Assembly (NCBI GenBank): GCA_027579435.1
Contig: JANBPK010001493.1
Location: 1-61,356, forward strand
Origin: Candolleomyces eurysporus
Taxonomy: Eukaryota; Basidiomycota; Agaricomycetes; Agaricales; Psathyrellaceae
Direction: 5' to 3'
DNA length: 61,356 nt
Every line of letters begins with the position of its first letter. Positions within the stretch are counted from its first letter, which is position 1. The notes beneath the pieces are model-generated. The model saw only the letters and a list, made by a program, of their open reading frames with translations. It was not told where the DNA came from and ran no database searches. The position numbers were made by a program, and so were the translations under genes. Below are positions 1 through 12,142 of the stretch, one piece after another.

Positions 1-10
1 CAAGGGACAC

Positions 11-180
11 AGGCAGCCAACACCATGTCAGCCAGGCTCCCATGGCTGCATTCATAGCAACCACTCACAATCTGCAAGAGACAAAGGCAGCCAACACCAT
101 GTCAGCCAGGCTCCCTCAGCTGCATTCAGAGCAACCACTCACGTCCTGTAAGAGACAAAGGCAGTCAACAAAATATTTGC
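11..180. repeat. 74-bp tandem repeat, about 2.3 copies
   Basis: The motif beginning AGGCAGCCAACACC starts at 11 and again at 85, and a diverged copy starts at 159, giving a period of 74 bp. The first two copies are almost identical over their length; the third breaks down after about 20 bp near the ambiguous base at 186. The open frame that crosses it has no recognisable protein features, so it is best read as a non-coding minisatellite. The array may continue to the left of the window. Confidence 0.8.
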
Positions 181-189
181 CAATCNTTT

Positions 190-2157
190 TTTCACAGCCT
201 CAAAATAAATCCCTCACCTTCTAAAGAGAGAACGGTACACAATGAAGTCAGCCAGAGTCCCACTACACTCTTGAAGGGAATGGATAATGCACAAAGCATA
301 CCCATCATTACAACTAGGCATACGCTTGGAGGCCCCTACCTTATCAGCAATAATTTCCCTCTGCTTTGTATAAGGTCCAGTTCCTTGTCTCATAATCCAA
401 GGACATACCAATATCTATGGCCCACATGTTTGGCTCTTGCTCAGTAACAGCCTCAGCTTGTAGTAGTCGTGTTGACAAACCCACATTCTAGGTTGTCATT
501 AGCATGACCCACCATTATGCAACTGTACAGTGCACAGACTCACCTTTTGTTTTTTGGAAAGCAATGTGTCATTTATCACATCTGCCATCAAGCCCAACTC
601 TATGACACAACTTACATACTGTTCCAGATAAGTTGTAAGGCACGATGTTTATTTGCATACCAACATGAAGTACGTACAGGCTGCAAGCAGAGAGTTTATA
701 TTATATTATCAATGTCAATGTTGCTGCTCTGCCTGTTTAAGGGGACCATGACATACTATCTGTTCTATATCAGGAAGGGCTATCATTCCAAAAAATCTCC
801 AAGGCACTCACAGACTATGGCCATCACTGTTTTAGAACTCAGCAGCAAACAATTCTTAAACACAAACTCCCTGATGATATAAGGCCCACAGGTTGATGTG
901 ACTAAGGACAGGCACATTTACAAATACTGCGGCTTACAATTATCTTCACAAAAGGTCAGTAAGCGGCCAATGGACAGGCACTTGCACATCTTAGCTCACC
1001 TTCTCGAGGTCGCTGACCCTCTTCTCCTGTATGTCACTCATGTTGCTATGCTTTAGTCTAAAGTTGATCTTGAGTGGATTTGGATGGACAGAGGAGAAGG
1101 ATTTGACCTGGATGAAGAATCTGAGACTGTGGTGATGGGAGAGAAGAGAGAAGGGTGAGCTTCGAGTGGATCAACTCGTTTATGATAAGCTCACGCCGCG
1201 TGTGCATCCATCATATATAGTTTGCCCAATCTGGTGATCAATCTCTGTTTTGACTGTCCACACCAGATTCATCAACGTTTTCAGGTCTCGTTCACTCAGG
1301 CTGCCTGCCACACCCACCTCTCGCACAAGCAATGCTTTCTCCGTCAAGCAACCTCTCCAGCCTCTTTTCAATCATTCTCCGTCGCTCGAGCTGGCTGTCC
1401 CTCCGCTTCGTTCCTTCCGTTCTGCCAGTGCCGACGAGATCTCTAAGGCTCAGCGACTGTCAAGGGCAAAAATGAGCTCCACCAGGCGCACGAAGCGGAC
1501 CGAGCAGAGCTGTCAGTATTGTGAGCAAAGTGATGCTCTTCCTGTCGTATTGAATATGGTGTGGTGGTGAGCAAAGCGCTTGCCTATCATTTCAATGTAA
1601 TCGGACTTACCCGATGTACCGCCTACAAAGTTCGAAATCAAACGAAAACCTAAATCAACGAAGACCGGAGAGAGTCCTGGGCAAAGTATGAGGTCGGGAC
1701 AACATTGTCATAGCAAATAGATTGGCTAGCCACTTTCTCACCTTCTCCGCCGACTCCCTCCTGCTCCCTGTCTCCCTCTCTCTCGAGGATTCGAGCCTTA
1801 TCCCACCTCAGAAAGTCGAAAGGAGCCAAATCAGCGTGCTTGGAGCTCGAGCTCGATCGTCGACGTGGGTGGCAGCATCAACGCGGGTTATGCTGAAGGG
1901 TTGACAAGGCGAACTGCCTGACTGGCGATGACGAGGGTAGCGAATATATGAACACAGCGAGTTCNTTTTTTGTAGTCTTTTGGACGTCTTGCTCATGTCT
2001 TAGCACGAAACAGTGTTCTTTTTGGCCGACCATTGCCTATGCAATCACCGCAACGCCAGGACTCAGGGCTTTCGCTCGCTTCACAAGCCACTGCCGGATG
2101 GTGCTTCTCCCCGACTCCTCCTCTTCCCGTCTGCCAAGGGAGAGAATCCAAGGTCCT
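190..2157. other. Gene-poor stretch, nothing recognised
   Basis: Both strands were read. Only short frames are present, none with a recognisable domain, a consistent exon-intron pattern or biased composition. Ambiguous bases at 186 and 1965 sit beside T runs. Fragments of unknown genes cannot be excluded, for instance around 1250-1570 on the plus strand where a Ser/Arg-rich frame occurs, but there is not enough to call one. Confidence 0.5.
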
Positions 2158-2565
2158 ATGGAGGAAAGGTATGTCTATTCAAATTCGTATCGAAACGCGT
2201 GAAGTTTAAAAGCGCTGATAACTTGGACCTATTTCTTTAGGCTGACGGTTAGTGACGGCTCCACTGGTAACTTGTTGGAAAGACTGACGTCCCATACCCC
2301 AGCCGCATCCCTCCTGCCAGCTGTTCCTGAGTCTTGGCCCCGTCACAGGGTATCGGTTCGCATTGACTGGCATATTCGTAGCTACTCAGACGAAGGAACG
2401 AGGTTCGAGTTCGAGACTACAACAATAAAAGGTCAGTACATGAATAACATCTCCTCAAACACTTCATTGGGCTGACCCTTCTCCATGTTAGCACATCTCG
2501 GTCCCCTTCAACCTAGCCAAACTCGCAATTCGAGCACGTTGTACCATCTTCCAGCCTCTACCTGA
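2158..2565 (+). CDS. Possible small three-exon hypothetical protein
   Basis: This is a tentative model. An ATG at 2158 leads into a four-codon exon. A GT-AG intron at 2169-2240 (AG|GTATGT donor, CTTTAG acceptor) is followed by an in-frame exon to 2431 and a second GT-AG intron at 2432-2491 with a GCTGAC branch-like site. A last exon ends with TGA at 2563-2565. The frame stays open across all three exons, giving roughly 90 residues including a run rich in Arg, Phe, Glu and Thr. No domain is recognised and no homologue is known to me. The splice signals are the only real support, and the frame could be chance. Confidence 0.28.
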
Positions 2566-3157
2566 ACGTCGCTATGACTTGAAGACGCCGGTCCCATGAC
2601 TCGAGGGTGTCGCTATCTCAGTTGAAAATTGTTGTATTGTGTTATTGAACGAGACCGACATGCACCCTGTCCAATCCGCGTGGCTTCGAAGCCTTGATTA
2701 TAAAAAGGTCAGTAAACAGCATCGTATGCTATACAATTACTGTCTGACCTTTGTCTTGGATGTTCTAAGTCTTGTCGCACGTGGCACGGAAGTCTGCGAA
2801 GCAGCGGACCAGCATTGGTCGAAGACNGGGGGCCAGCCAGCTGGGGAGTTGCGGAAGACTGGAGCAGGAGACCGGTGGCGGGGCACGTGTAGTACTCGAG
2901 TGCATATTGAGGTGGATTGTGAGGTCGACGAGTGCTGAGAATTGAGCCGCAGTGAATCGAAGGAGGGTGGGGTCCGACAAACAGGAACCGAATAGAAGCA
3001 TTGAACACTGACATGTACTGTATCGAATGAAAAGATGACAAGGCACCTTGGAGAGGCGCGTACGCCTCGAGGACATCCAAACTGCTGAAACCCGCGAGAT
3101 TAAAATCGGTCAGAATCCACGCCTTTCTCTCTCTCTGTGAGTGTTATATATCACAGA

Positions 3158-4771
3158 ATGCTCAGTGACCCTCGTGTTCAAGTTCCCCACAAACAGTCCC
3201 CTCCAGACTCAAGCATGTCCTTCGCGAACTGCACTCTGCCCATTGATCCAAATCCCGACATATCTGGCATCGGTGTTCGCGTAGCGATCTATGCGCAAGC
3301 GATCCTTACCCTCGTTCAGCCCGTCCTCGCCGCACTCGACAAGTATATCAGCGAAGAAGAGTTGGCCAGCTTGCACATGCTGTACCTTGGAATCCTGATG
3401 CCTGGCTGCGCCCTGCTGCTGTGTGCAGTGATTCAAACCTTGACAGACGGGCTGTCGGTCTACCATGCCATCATCGTCCTCAATCTCAGTTGGATCAACA
3501 ACACCAGCGCGTTGATCTTTTTCCAGTTTGCGTTCATCGCAGATATGAAGCTGAAGAAGGGGCGTGAGCTTAGAAGGAAGGTTGGGGAGCTGGTGGACCT
3601 CTTAATCAAGTCGTTGGCCCCAGACGTCAGAAAGAATTTAGCAGAGGGGGAGGGAGCGGAGAGGGAAGCAGCGGATAGGGCAGTGAAGAGGGCAGCGGAT
3701 AGGGCAAAGAGACTGACAGTCGTGCTCAAAGCTGTCCTGAAGACACACAAGGACACGACCCAGGAAAAGGAGAGGCTGAAACAGGAGAATCATGGCGACG
3801 AGCAGATCGATCCGGTCAGAAATAGGATCAGGGAGGAGGTTGAAGGGAGCAGAGATATATTGCAGGACGTGATTCAGAGTCTAACAGCACTCAGGGTGGC
3901 TGGGGACAATCTGGGTGACAAGGGTGCAGAGCTAACGGAGGTTGTCAACGCAATGACGGAACGGCTTGAAGACCCTCGGTTTGGGAGGGCTCTGGGGCGC
4001 GAGGAGCTTACGCGCAGACGCCACTGGGTTCGAAGATGGGCCTGGATACTGGGCGGGCCGTCGGATTTGGTGTACCTCCTTGAGCGGGATTTTGCCATGG
4101 CCGCCGTGACAGTTTTTCACCTCACATTCTTTTCCGCTTTCGCCACCTGGTTCTGGTTCACGATCGCCCAGCGCAACGATTATTGTGACCAACTCACGAC
4201 TCACGGCATCATATTTGTCTCCATTCCAATTACCTCCAAATCCCTCCGCATCTTCTCCATCGTATGCTATATCGTCTGCACAATTCCCTTCTTGAACGTG
4301 CTGATTTTCGGCTATTTGGAGCTGATCGTCGTCCAACTTATCTGTCTCTTTCGATGGTGGCTTCGCCGTCAACGGGGGGACTCCGAGTCAAAACGACCAG
4401 CTCTAAAGCCGGGCACTTTCCTCGCAGAGTCGACCGGCCGCACGGTCTTGTACTGTTTCGTCGGCTTGACTCTCGTGCTGCAGATCTACTTCATCGTCTC
4501 CAACGAGTTGACCATCAGCTTCAACGCCCACCTACTGAAAAAGGAAGACCAGGGTGCCAATGAGGAAGCCGAGTGGACGTTCGGACAGACCCTCGCCATT
4601 GCCCTGATTGTCGTTCCGTTGATTCAAGTCTGGAACGATGTGCGCAAACCGGAGAATCAGAAGGTTTTCGCAGAGAATTGGAAATCTTTCAAAAAATGGC
4701 TCAGAGAACTTCCAAGGAGGACCGATGGTACAACGCCGGCAGGGGGTTCACCGGCCGAACTACGGGTTTAA
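3158..4771 (+). CDS. Basidiomycete multi-pass membrane protein of unknown function
   Basis: This is a single long uninterrupted frame. The ATG at 3158 is in frame, but the Met at 3215 is the likelier start, because it is followed at once by a short Cys-containing segment (about 16 residues) and the first membrane helix. That start gives 518 residues. Three hydrophobic helices lie near residues 17-40, 53-77 and 80-105. A charged cytoplasmic-looking stretch of about 170 residues follows, with an Ala-Asp-Arg repeat and coiled-coil character. At least four more helices fill the C-terminal half, and the tail is hydrophilic. The layout resembles lineage-expanded orphan membrane proteins common in mushroom genomes. 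No transporter or enzyme signature was seen, and the function is unknown. Confidence 0.75.
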   Translation: MLSDPRVQVPHKQSPPDSSMSFANCTLPIDPNPDISGIGVRVAIYAQAILTLVQPVLAALDKYISEEELASLHMLYLGILMPGCALLLCAVIQTLTDGLSVYHAIIVLNLSWINNTSALIFFQFAFIADMKLKKGRELRRKVGELVDLLIKSLAPDVRKNLAEGEGAEREAADRAVKRAADRAKRLTVVLKAVLKTHKDTTQEKERLKQENHGDEQIDPVRNRIREEVEGSRDILQDVIQSLTALRVAGDNLGDKGAELTEVVNAMTERLEDPRFGRALGREELTRRRHWVRRWAWILGGPSDLVYLLERDFAMAAVTVFHLTFFSAFATWFWFTIAQRNDYCDQLTTHGIIFVSIPITSKSLRIFSIVCYIVCTIPFLNVLIFGYLELIVVQLICLFRWWLRRQRGDSESKRPALKPGTFLAESTGRTVLYCFVGLTLVLQIYFIVSNELTISFNAHLLKKEDQGANEEAEWTFGQTLAIALIVVPLIQVWNDVRKPENQKVFAENWKSFKKWLRELPRRTDGTTPAGGSPAELRV

Positions 4772-5138
4772 CTTATTCAATCTTACAGTACTAGTCAGTT
4801 TCCACATGGCATATACGCGCGACGCACGTATCGACTTTTCCTTAGGGTACCGATTGGTAGTACGTATCTATTAGCTCCCCCCCCAGCCGGTGCCCATTTC
4901 TGATCTGCAGCGCTTGTATTTACTTGAGTTTAAATAGGCATATTTAACGACGATCTCTGGCCTGCCGATTGGTTTTTGGGACTGAGCCTAGACCTTACAC
5001 AACCTGCAGGGCTCACGATATTCCCAGTGCAACACACCAGCCAGTCCATTCGTAGCTTCAATGCTTGTCCTGCTAACAATCTCAGCGGTAGGGGCATTCT
5101 CTGGTTCCAAGCGCACGAATAGATTTGAAAATGGCCAA
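4772..5138. other. Intergenic, nothing recognised
   Basis: Short spacer between the membrane-protein gene and the decayed region on the opposite strand. Only very short frames are present on either strand, and no RNA gene or repeat was seen. Confidence 0.5.
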
Positions 5139-6008
5139 CTATAAATTCCTCCACGTCGCTGAAGCTACATCTTTGACAGGTACCATACCGAATCGGTATG
5201 CGAACGATGCTGAATTTCTCCTGGGAGTACGTGTTAAACAGGAATGAGCAGACAGCGTTGCAGTGAGACTAGCCCCGCTTCGAGTTCTGCCAGGTGGCCA
5301 TTGCACATGGGACTCAAAATATGCCAACGGCCTATCCCGTTGTTCGAAAACTGCTACGAAAGGGTTTGAATAAGAGGGAATATGGATCACATGGGGGGAG
5401 ACGACAACACGAGCATCCTCCACTGCTGTAACACTACCGACAACACTACTTTGAGGATGCCAAGAGTTGACCACCGTATTCAGAGTCTTCTTATCTAGTA
5501 CATATCTGCAGCGTCTGTTTTAGAGTTGAGCAAGTCTCTGAATGTGAATATGGGAGAAATGTACCGAGATATTTCCTGCGGAGATTTCCCTGCGTACAAG
5601 AGCCCCGCCCTTCCCCGTTGAACCTGTTGTATCGACTGCTGGAAACTTGGAGTCAGGCCGAGGATAGCGGCTGCGGCATCGAAGAACTTGCGAGCCAACG
5701 ATAAGAGACGCAGTACATGAGCCATTTGGAATGGTGTGACCCGTTGGCGGACGACATTTATGTGGGAGTACTAAATCTTCGTGTATGTCGGCGAAGAGAT
5801 TGCAGTCCGCACAATACTCGGTGTCATCGCCTGAGCAGAGACCCGCCAGAGGTGGCCGAAGATTGGTGTCCAGCAATCGGATCCCGAGGCAGACTGTAGG
5901 GCCGGAGAATAGGGTGAGCGGCATATCAAGGGATTGCGGCGAGAAGATAGAGCTGCCGAAAGAATGAACGAATGTGGATTGGACGGTGAAATGCAGGGCG
6001 TCAGACAA
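5139..6008 (-). pseudogene. Remnant of an unknown conserved protein gene
   Basis: Coding-like peptide segments run along the minus strand but switch frame several times without room for introns. One frame covers about 6008-5770 and ends with a Cys-rich stretch and a DIHEDL segment. Within some 60 bp near 5720 the apparent protein passes through a second frame into a third, which contains KFFDAAAA and runs to 5500 (ending TDAADMY). A further frame covers 5474-5139 and contains the segment DRPLAYFESHVQW. No ATG was found at the expected N-terminus. Repeated frame changes without homopolymers suggest genuine decay rather than sequencing error. The protein family was not identified. A related C-terminal fragment occurs near 8.7 kb. 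Confidence 0.4.
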
Positions 6009-6438
6009 TCAGAGTATGAGGAAGGTGGGGGTATTCGAAAGCCCTTGACCTGTTCCGCCCGAGGCTGCGCCTCAATCGAATTTATTGGGTGAATCCACGG
6101 AGTGAGGGAGTATATTTTTGTAAATACGGCAAGAGTGGCCTCCTCAAAGTTGTGAGCAAGGTCGTTGCATGGCGGCGAGAGCTTGGGAACGTGAGAACAG
6201 CGACAGGCGGAAAGTTGGCACAGCGTCCTCTCAGCATGGCCACCATTATACGACCCGGCAGGCCAACAACAAAATTGTTCAGGCCTGAATATCTCGGGTC
6301 GCCAACCCTTCAGCTCGTCACTTTCCATCCCACAATCGACTGTCGATATCTTCACCGACGGACATGTCGTAGGGATCCTCACCAACGTAAATCCCTCATT
6401 TACTCTTACTCTCGGTTATCAGCTTAACTTTCCCTGCA

Positions 6439-8505
6439 GCGTCCATTCTCTGTCCAAATTCAAGCACCTGCTCGACGAGATGCGCCAGGAGCTCCAGGAA
6501 ACACGCGAACAAGTTCAAATCCGCCCCAGGGCTCTTCCCGCGCGAACATGAATAGCAAGCCATCCAACGCGCTCTGGAGGTGAGCCATCGTTCACGGTCT
6601 TGTTCGGCGCGCCGAGCGTTGGGAAGGTGTGTCATACACGTTCACGTTGACCTCATTGCACTCCGATTGACAACATTGCAGACTGCACTCCTTCGCGAGA
6701 CCCCTCGCATCCACGTTACCACATGCTGCATTTCGATCTTCGCGTCGCTGGGTTTGCCGATATAGAGAGCCTCCGCATTCAGAAGGAAGGTAACTTCGAA
6801 GAGCTTGCCAGGAAAGGCGGGTGGTACGAGGAAGACTCGACGGAGCCGGTGAAGCTGAGCGACTCGGAGATTCAAGCGGATGGCTGGGATACGTTTGAGG
6901 CTGAAGCCTTGGCCTTCAAGGACGAGAGCATCAACATTCAACGTCGAGCTCGTGGGCCTGATGGAGAAAGCCTCAAGTATGAAGTCCGACCCAGCGACAT
7001 CGCTCGCCTGATGGAGCTCTTCCAGAGCTCTTTGTTACGCTACCGAAAGTGTTTGTGCCAGGAAGCTCGAGCAGCAAGGCTGAGCACCGGCGCCAGGCCT
7101 CGGAGGACACCGCAGTCGCTGGATCCGGCTCTCAATTAGGTTCTTCGCGCAAGCGTTGGTTCCTCTCTTCGCGAAGGCACGAACGATATGTTTCGCCTCA
7201 ACCTGAACGCGACAAACCCGACAATGTTATTGAAGAAGAGCGAAAGAAAAAGCGGGTCAAGCGGGTATCTGTAAGTCTTAGTCGAGCTCTGAAGCGGAGA
7301 TGAAGTTCATGTTTCAATTCACAGGTCCTGTTCTTCGACGAGGCCCACAAACTGTGAGTTGATCAAACATTGGGTGTCGAGATAATACCAACTCATTCCT
7401 TCTAGTCCTCACCTAATTCCTTCTTCTCAAACCATGCAAACACTCTTGGACCCTACCCTCGTCCTTACCAAGCAAGACCGCCTTTGCCCCGTCGCTCACG
7501 CCACTTCTAACCCGTCCTACCAAACATGTCCACGGAAGCAAACCGAACATCCTTGCACCCCAGCATTGGCGCTGCGGGTTTCAGAATGTACCAAGCTACC
7601 AGTGCCAACGGGACGCAGCAGAGCCTCCACCACGCCGCTATGATGCATATGGGAATGGGGATCACAGTCAGCCCACCCATCGCTTCGTTCACGCCCTACG
7701 AGGGAGTTGGGACGGCCCCGGAGTTCTCGCCGATGCAGCCATGCCGAGGCTTGCGAGTGGTGGTTTGACGAGAACTTGGAGCTAGGGCAGTTGACGGGAT
7801 GATTAGAGGCAAGGTGGTTGATGTCAAGTGGACGGATGGGATCCCTGGAGCCGTCGATGAGAGTCGGAGGCCTGTTAGCATGGCTGTAAACAACCCCGGT
7901 TCTCGGGTTGGGAACGACAGTAATTATGGCTTCCAGGCGCAAGGTGAAGCGAGCTCTTCGATGATGCCTCCGCACCCACCGTCTATTCAGCAGCAGCCTC
8001 AGGTATCGATGGGACCGTCGATCAGTGGAACAGGGACGGGGATCTTGGGCGGGTCGACAACAGAGGACTTTTCGAATGGGTCCCATCATCATCATCATGG
8101 TCCTCCCCCTCTTCTACTACCGCTTCCACAGACTCTGACCACCCTACAACCGCCACCACCCGTGTTCTCCGAAGAGGATGAAGGTTTGGCTGTGGACGGT
8201 ATGGTGCCTATGTCGGAAGACGAGATTGCCGCTCAGCACCAGACGTTTCAAAATCATTAATATGCTACGCCGGTACCGGAGCACCATAAAACACTCCAAC
8301 TCCACCGTTCTCCTCTCCGCCTAGATATTATGGGCCGATAGACATCGAGTATCGGAAAGATGAAGACCTTGAAGACGAGGAGGATGAGGTTATTGGACCA
8401 AAGCTCTACCCGGTGTCGTATATTATGCAGTATGCGATGCGCGAGGTTATGAGGATGATAGGAGCGTTTCTGAATATGCATCTCTCTGATGTCGAGGAGT
8501 ATTGA
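6439..8505 (+). pseudogene. Broken P-loop NTPase gene (basidiomycete AAA/KAP-like family)
   Basis: The order of pieces matches a P-loop NTPase: a helical N-terminal segment; a Walker A (LFGAPSVGK then TALLRE) split by an intron at 6627-6681; a FDLRVAGFAD segment at 6723; an IARLMELFQ segment near 7005; a Walker B (VLFFDEAHKL) near 7325 flanked by introns; a LVLTKQDRL segment near 7450; an AVDGMIRGKVV segment near 7795; and a C-terminal end with the segments YAMREV and LSDVEEY and a stop at 8505. The frame breaks before Walker A (around 6580), again between TALLRE and FDLRVAGFAD, then around 7045, 7520 and 8260. The middle between the KQDRL and AVDGM segments is much shorter than expected. It is therefore probably inactive. 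The family assignment rests on motif order recalled from fungal genomes, not on a search. Confidence 0.65.
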
Positions 8506-8543
8506 ACCGTTTCTCCTTCCTAGACCCTTTCTCGTTTTGTATG

Positions 8544-8588
8544 CATCCATTCATTCGTCCATCCATCCATCATTCATTCATTCATTTG
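8544..8588. repeat. CATT/CATC microsatellite
   Basis: Short imperfect run of CATT and CATC tetranucleotides just downstream of the NTPase pseudogene stop. Nothing else is recognised in this spacer. Confidence 0.8.
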
Positions 8589-8688
8589 TTACCCATCCTC
8601 GTGGGCAACACCTGTGATTTCGATTTTGTTTCATGACTATTCACGATCACTTATTAATTTGACTTCACATTGACCTGCTGATAGGTTT

Positions 8689-8757
8689 TTGGAAACTGGA
8701 ACTGCTTGCAGCCATTCCACATGGAGCTCGAAATATACCAACGATCTATCGCATCCG
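8689..8757 (-). pseudogene. Small fragment related to the 5.1-6.0 kb gene remnant
   Basis: On the minus strand a short frame reads DRSLVYFELHVEW. It aligns without gaps to DRPLAYFESHVQW in the remnant at 5296-5339 (9 of 13 residues, about 75 percent identity over 44 bp). The fragment lies directly after the stop codon of the helicase gene. It has no start and is too short to be a gene. It may be a leftover from a duplication or rearrangement that enclosed the NTPase pseudogene. Confidence 0.35.
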
Positions 8758-8759
8758 TC

Positions 8760-11700
8760 CTAATCTAATCCTGCGTATCTGACATCGGCATTGGCTTCCA
8801 GCCATGCCAACCACTTCTTGAGATAGCCCCCTCCATGCACTACTGTCGATGCATCCCCAATGACACACTGTCAAGTCGAAACAGGGGGGTTAGAATGAGA
8901 ATCTGGGACCCCTGCGGACCTGGCGAAACTTACTAGATGACGTCGTGCACGAGTCATGGCCACTATTTCATATCCCCAGATTCAGCTTTCCATGAAGTCT
9001 TTAGAATGGGGTAACACACACCGTTCATTCTTCGCTTTTCTTTCAAGAAACCAACTTCCCTCTAAGGCAACCTTCGTAAGTACGGGAATATGAGATTCAA
9101 ACGATGAAACACCTACCGTGTCATTACTTCGAACCATGCTTATAACGATGGCCTCCTTTTCTCTTCCTTGCATTCCGTCCACAGTCCCTATCTCCAGAGA
9201 TGGGCCGTATGCTGGTCGAAGAAGCGAGGTCAGGAGGGTAACTTGCGCCTGGTAGCTGTGAGGGTATCACGGCAATTCAATCGAATTGCAATGCTGTAAA
9301 GTAGGAGGATCAAAGCGCACGGTGTAATGATAGCGATTTGCTCAGGGAGAATACCAGCTACGACCTGTTGACAATTCCCAAGTTGAGTAGATCCAGCCGT
9401 GCCGATTGGGAGAAATAAACGGACCAGCTTTTCGACCCAATTCTTGACAATCGTACCCTCGTTTTCGTTGCACCTGCTGCCCTCTTCCGAGTCACCGTCC
9501 AATTTTTCGAAATACTCACAGCCTGAGGTGTCGAAAAAGACGATGGGGTGTTGGAGTACTTCGTCGTCGTCTTCTGAAGCCTGTGCATTGGGGAGGTCGC
9601 GCAGAAGGTGCGACGCCACCGACGAATGTGATTTCAACTTGGATCCGTACAGTGTTTTCGAGGGAAAGTCGCAGATCTGGTCGTGCATACTGCAATGCAC
9701 GGCATGATTATCTTTGGTGGAAGGAATGTGAGAAAAAAGCATTTTACTGACCGGTATTGGACCTGCAGCATGCGCTTGATGCTTGGTCCATACATTGTCT
9801 CCAGTCTGTCGAAAAGCGTAGTTTCTAGCGTTCGAGGTGGACGCAACTCGACCGGTCTGTTCGTTTTGGATTGCGGGACGGATACTTCAGGTTCGGCTTC
9901 TTCGTCTGTGTCGCTGCCAGCTCCATCGTCGTCTTCACCAGATGGAGAGTTTTCAACTGTCGGATCTCCTTTCTTCTTGCCAGTCTTCGAAGACCCGTTC
10001 GAGGTCGGCGTCTTGGACTTGCTGACAGCAGCTTTCTTTTGCTTATCTTTCTTCCGCTCCTCCTGCTTCAGCGATAGAATGGTGGGAGGCAATTGGAGAG
10101 GATCGCCTGCAAGGATCAGTTTCTTCGCTTTGAAAATGGGTACCCAGCAGACCTAGAGGCAGAATGAAAGGTAAGGCTAATTCCCAATGTGCAGTGTCAT
10201 GAACGTACAGCCTCTATCGCCTGCGTCGCCTCATCAATTATTACGACGTCGAACTCTTGGATGCGAAGTTGACGCCCTCCAGAAGAGTGGCACGTTGCAA
10301 GGACAACCTGCTCGTGAAGATTAGCAGATTGCAACAGTACGAGACTGTTGAAATGAACCTTACCTGCGACTCGCTCAACACGGAATTGACGATACCTCCC
10401 TCCCGTTGCCTGAACCTGTTGCACACGGTTCAGCGGGAGTCAGCATAACGCAACAGCGAAACGTACTCCTTTCGGAGGGCCTTGACCTCTTCCCACATCT
10501 TTCTCCTTTCTGCACCCCGTGGAGGCTTGCCCTTCCCGCCTTTACCCTTCCCGGACAGAGTTTCAAGCGCAGTTTCCAATTCTTGCTTGACATCTTTCAC
10601 TAGTGCCGCCTTCAAAGTCATAGAGCCATGATTATTGAATCCGCTGATTGGAAGGAGAGTTGGTAGAACGTACCTGATCTGTGCGAGTAGACTTGACCTC
10701 TAGTGTTGATTCCAAGACGCCCTCGTTGGACATAACACGGGCGGGATGGCCTATCCTAGTCACCTTCAAACGCTCAGCCTTGTCTTTCACAGGCAATTTC
10801 AGGAGCCTTTCGAGTATGTTATCAACTGCCAAATTAGATGCACCGCAAACGAGGATACGAAGCGGCCTTGTGTTGGCGGGCGACTGTGACGTTAGTTGGC
10901 GAATGATTTCGATGAGAGTGTGAGTTTTCCCAGTGCCTACAAGAATCCATTAGGCATGAAGCTGCAGCTGTGAAATAAAAGGGTATACCTGGTGGTCCAT
11001 GAATGCAAGCTACCTCTGGGGACTCCAGACAGAATCTGATGGCCTCTTTCTGGCTATCGTTGAGGTTGGAGTCCAAGAACTCGATGTCCTCAACTGGCAC
11101 TCTGGGAGCTCGAGGCTTCATCCCAAGTAGCACTTCGGTGAGGGAGGTAGGATCAGGGGCCTTTCCATCAGATGGTAGGACGGCCTTTTCGAGTCGGTCG
11201 ATGGCCTTCTCCATCCTAGAATGATAGAGATGAGGCAGCCGTGTCTGCTCAAGACGGTGGCGATCTCACCTGTCGTAGGTAACGCTATTCGCCAGCTTAA
11301 CCAACCGACAGCGCTCCGGAAGATCTAGGTCATCTGAGCTGCTCTCCGAAGGATCTATTGCAATCACGACTCTAGTATCGGAGACCTGAAAGAGCGGGGG
11401 CTTAGATATGTATCTCTTTCCCTCTTGATTCAGTTACGCACCTTGTATACGACACCCTCCGCTTGCTGTGATTTAGTTTCCGTCCCAGTCACGTTCGAAC
11501 TTGGTTTCTTCCCCTTCTTTACCGAGGATCCACTAGCAGATACATTTGGTTCTATTCTCGCCAGGTCACCATTCCTGTTGCCGGTGCGAGTGAGCTTCGT
11601 CCACCAGAACTAGATCTCACTATGAATACCTGAGCGTGTGGGGTGGAAAAATTGGGCTCGTATGATATGCCGCTGGTCTCTCAAGTTCCACTAGCCTGCC

Positions 11701-11942
11701 TTTGAGCAATCTTAGAAGAAATATGCACGACATATCAGATCTGCTACGCACGTCTTTCCTCCAAGTCCAATATTCACGCTGGCCACGCCGAGACCATTGA
11801 GTGCAAGCCCTTTCTGTTCGAGCAACTTTGGACCGCAATTGGACAAGAGAAGAGAGGTCCTTTCAATCTCTGCATTTCGTTCTTGCAGTAGCAGTTCTCT
11901 CTGTCGAGCTATGAACACTTTCAGTTGCTCTTCGGTTGCCAT
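8760..11942 (-). CDS. HCS1: Superfamily 1 DNA/RNA helicase, Hcs1/IGHMBP2 type
   Basis: This is a multi-exon UPF1-like SF1 helicase related to yeast Hcs1 (DNA polymerase alpha-associated helicase A) and human IGHMBP2. The ATG is at 11942, beginning MATEEQLKVF. Visible motifs in order are an N-terminal helical and barrel region; motif I GPPG|TGKTHT, with an intron inside the Walker A near 10.97 kb; motif Ia CGASNLAVDN; a DEATQA box near 10.24 kb (motif II); GDPLQLPPT (motif III); and GTVDGMQGREKEAIVIS (motif V) near 9.15 kb. The C-terminus ends with a GGYLKKWL segment and stops at 8760-8762. Between motifs III and IV lies a Lys/Ser/Asp-rich insertion of about 70 residues. All catalytic motifs look intact. 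Exon borders were not all fixed. The P450 gene lies 200 bp upstream on the same strand. Confidence 0.92.
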
Positions 11943-12142
11943 GGGACGCGCGAATGTGAGTGATCGATGGCAAGTGGAAAGATGCTTGACGCGTCATTTA
12001 TTTGGAACGCGTCCGTGCACATGATCTCGTGTCCCATACATCGTGGTGGATACAATTGTCAGAGTAGGTACAGCTCACTCGAGTAAAAAAAATTAAATGA
12101 AGGAGACTAGAGAAAGGACATAGGGATCGGATTGCGACCTTT

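Noticed and set aside
5771..6385. 204-codon minus-strand frame
   Set aside because: It overlaps the better coding-like frame of the gene remnant, begins without supporting context and shows no domain.
7517..8098. 193-codon minus-strand frame
   Set aside because: It lies opposite the NTPase pseudogene, whose plus-strand pieces carry recognisable motifs; the antisense frame has none.
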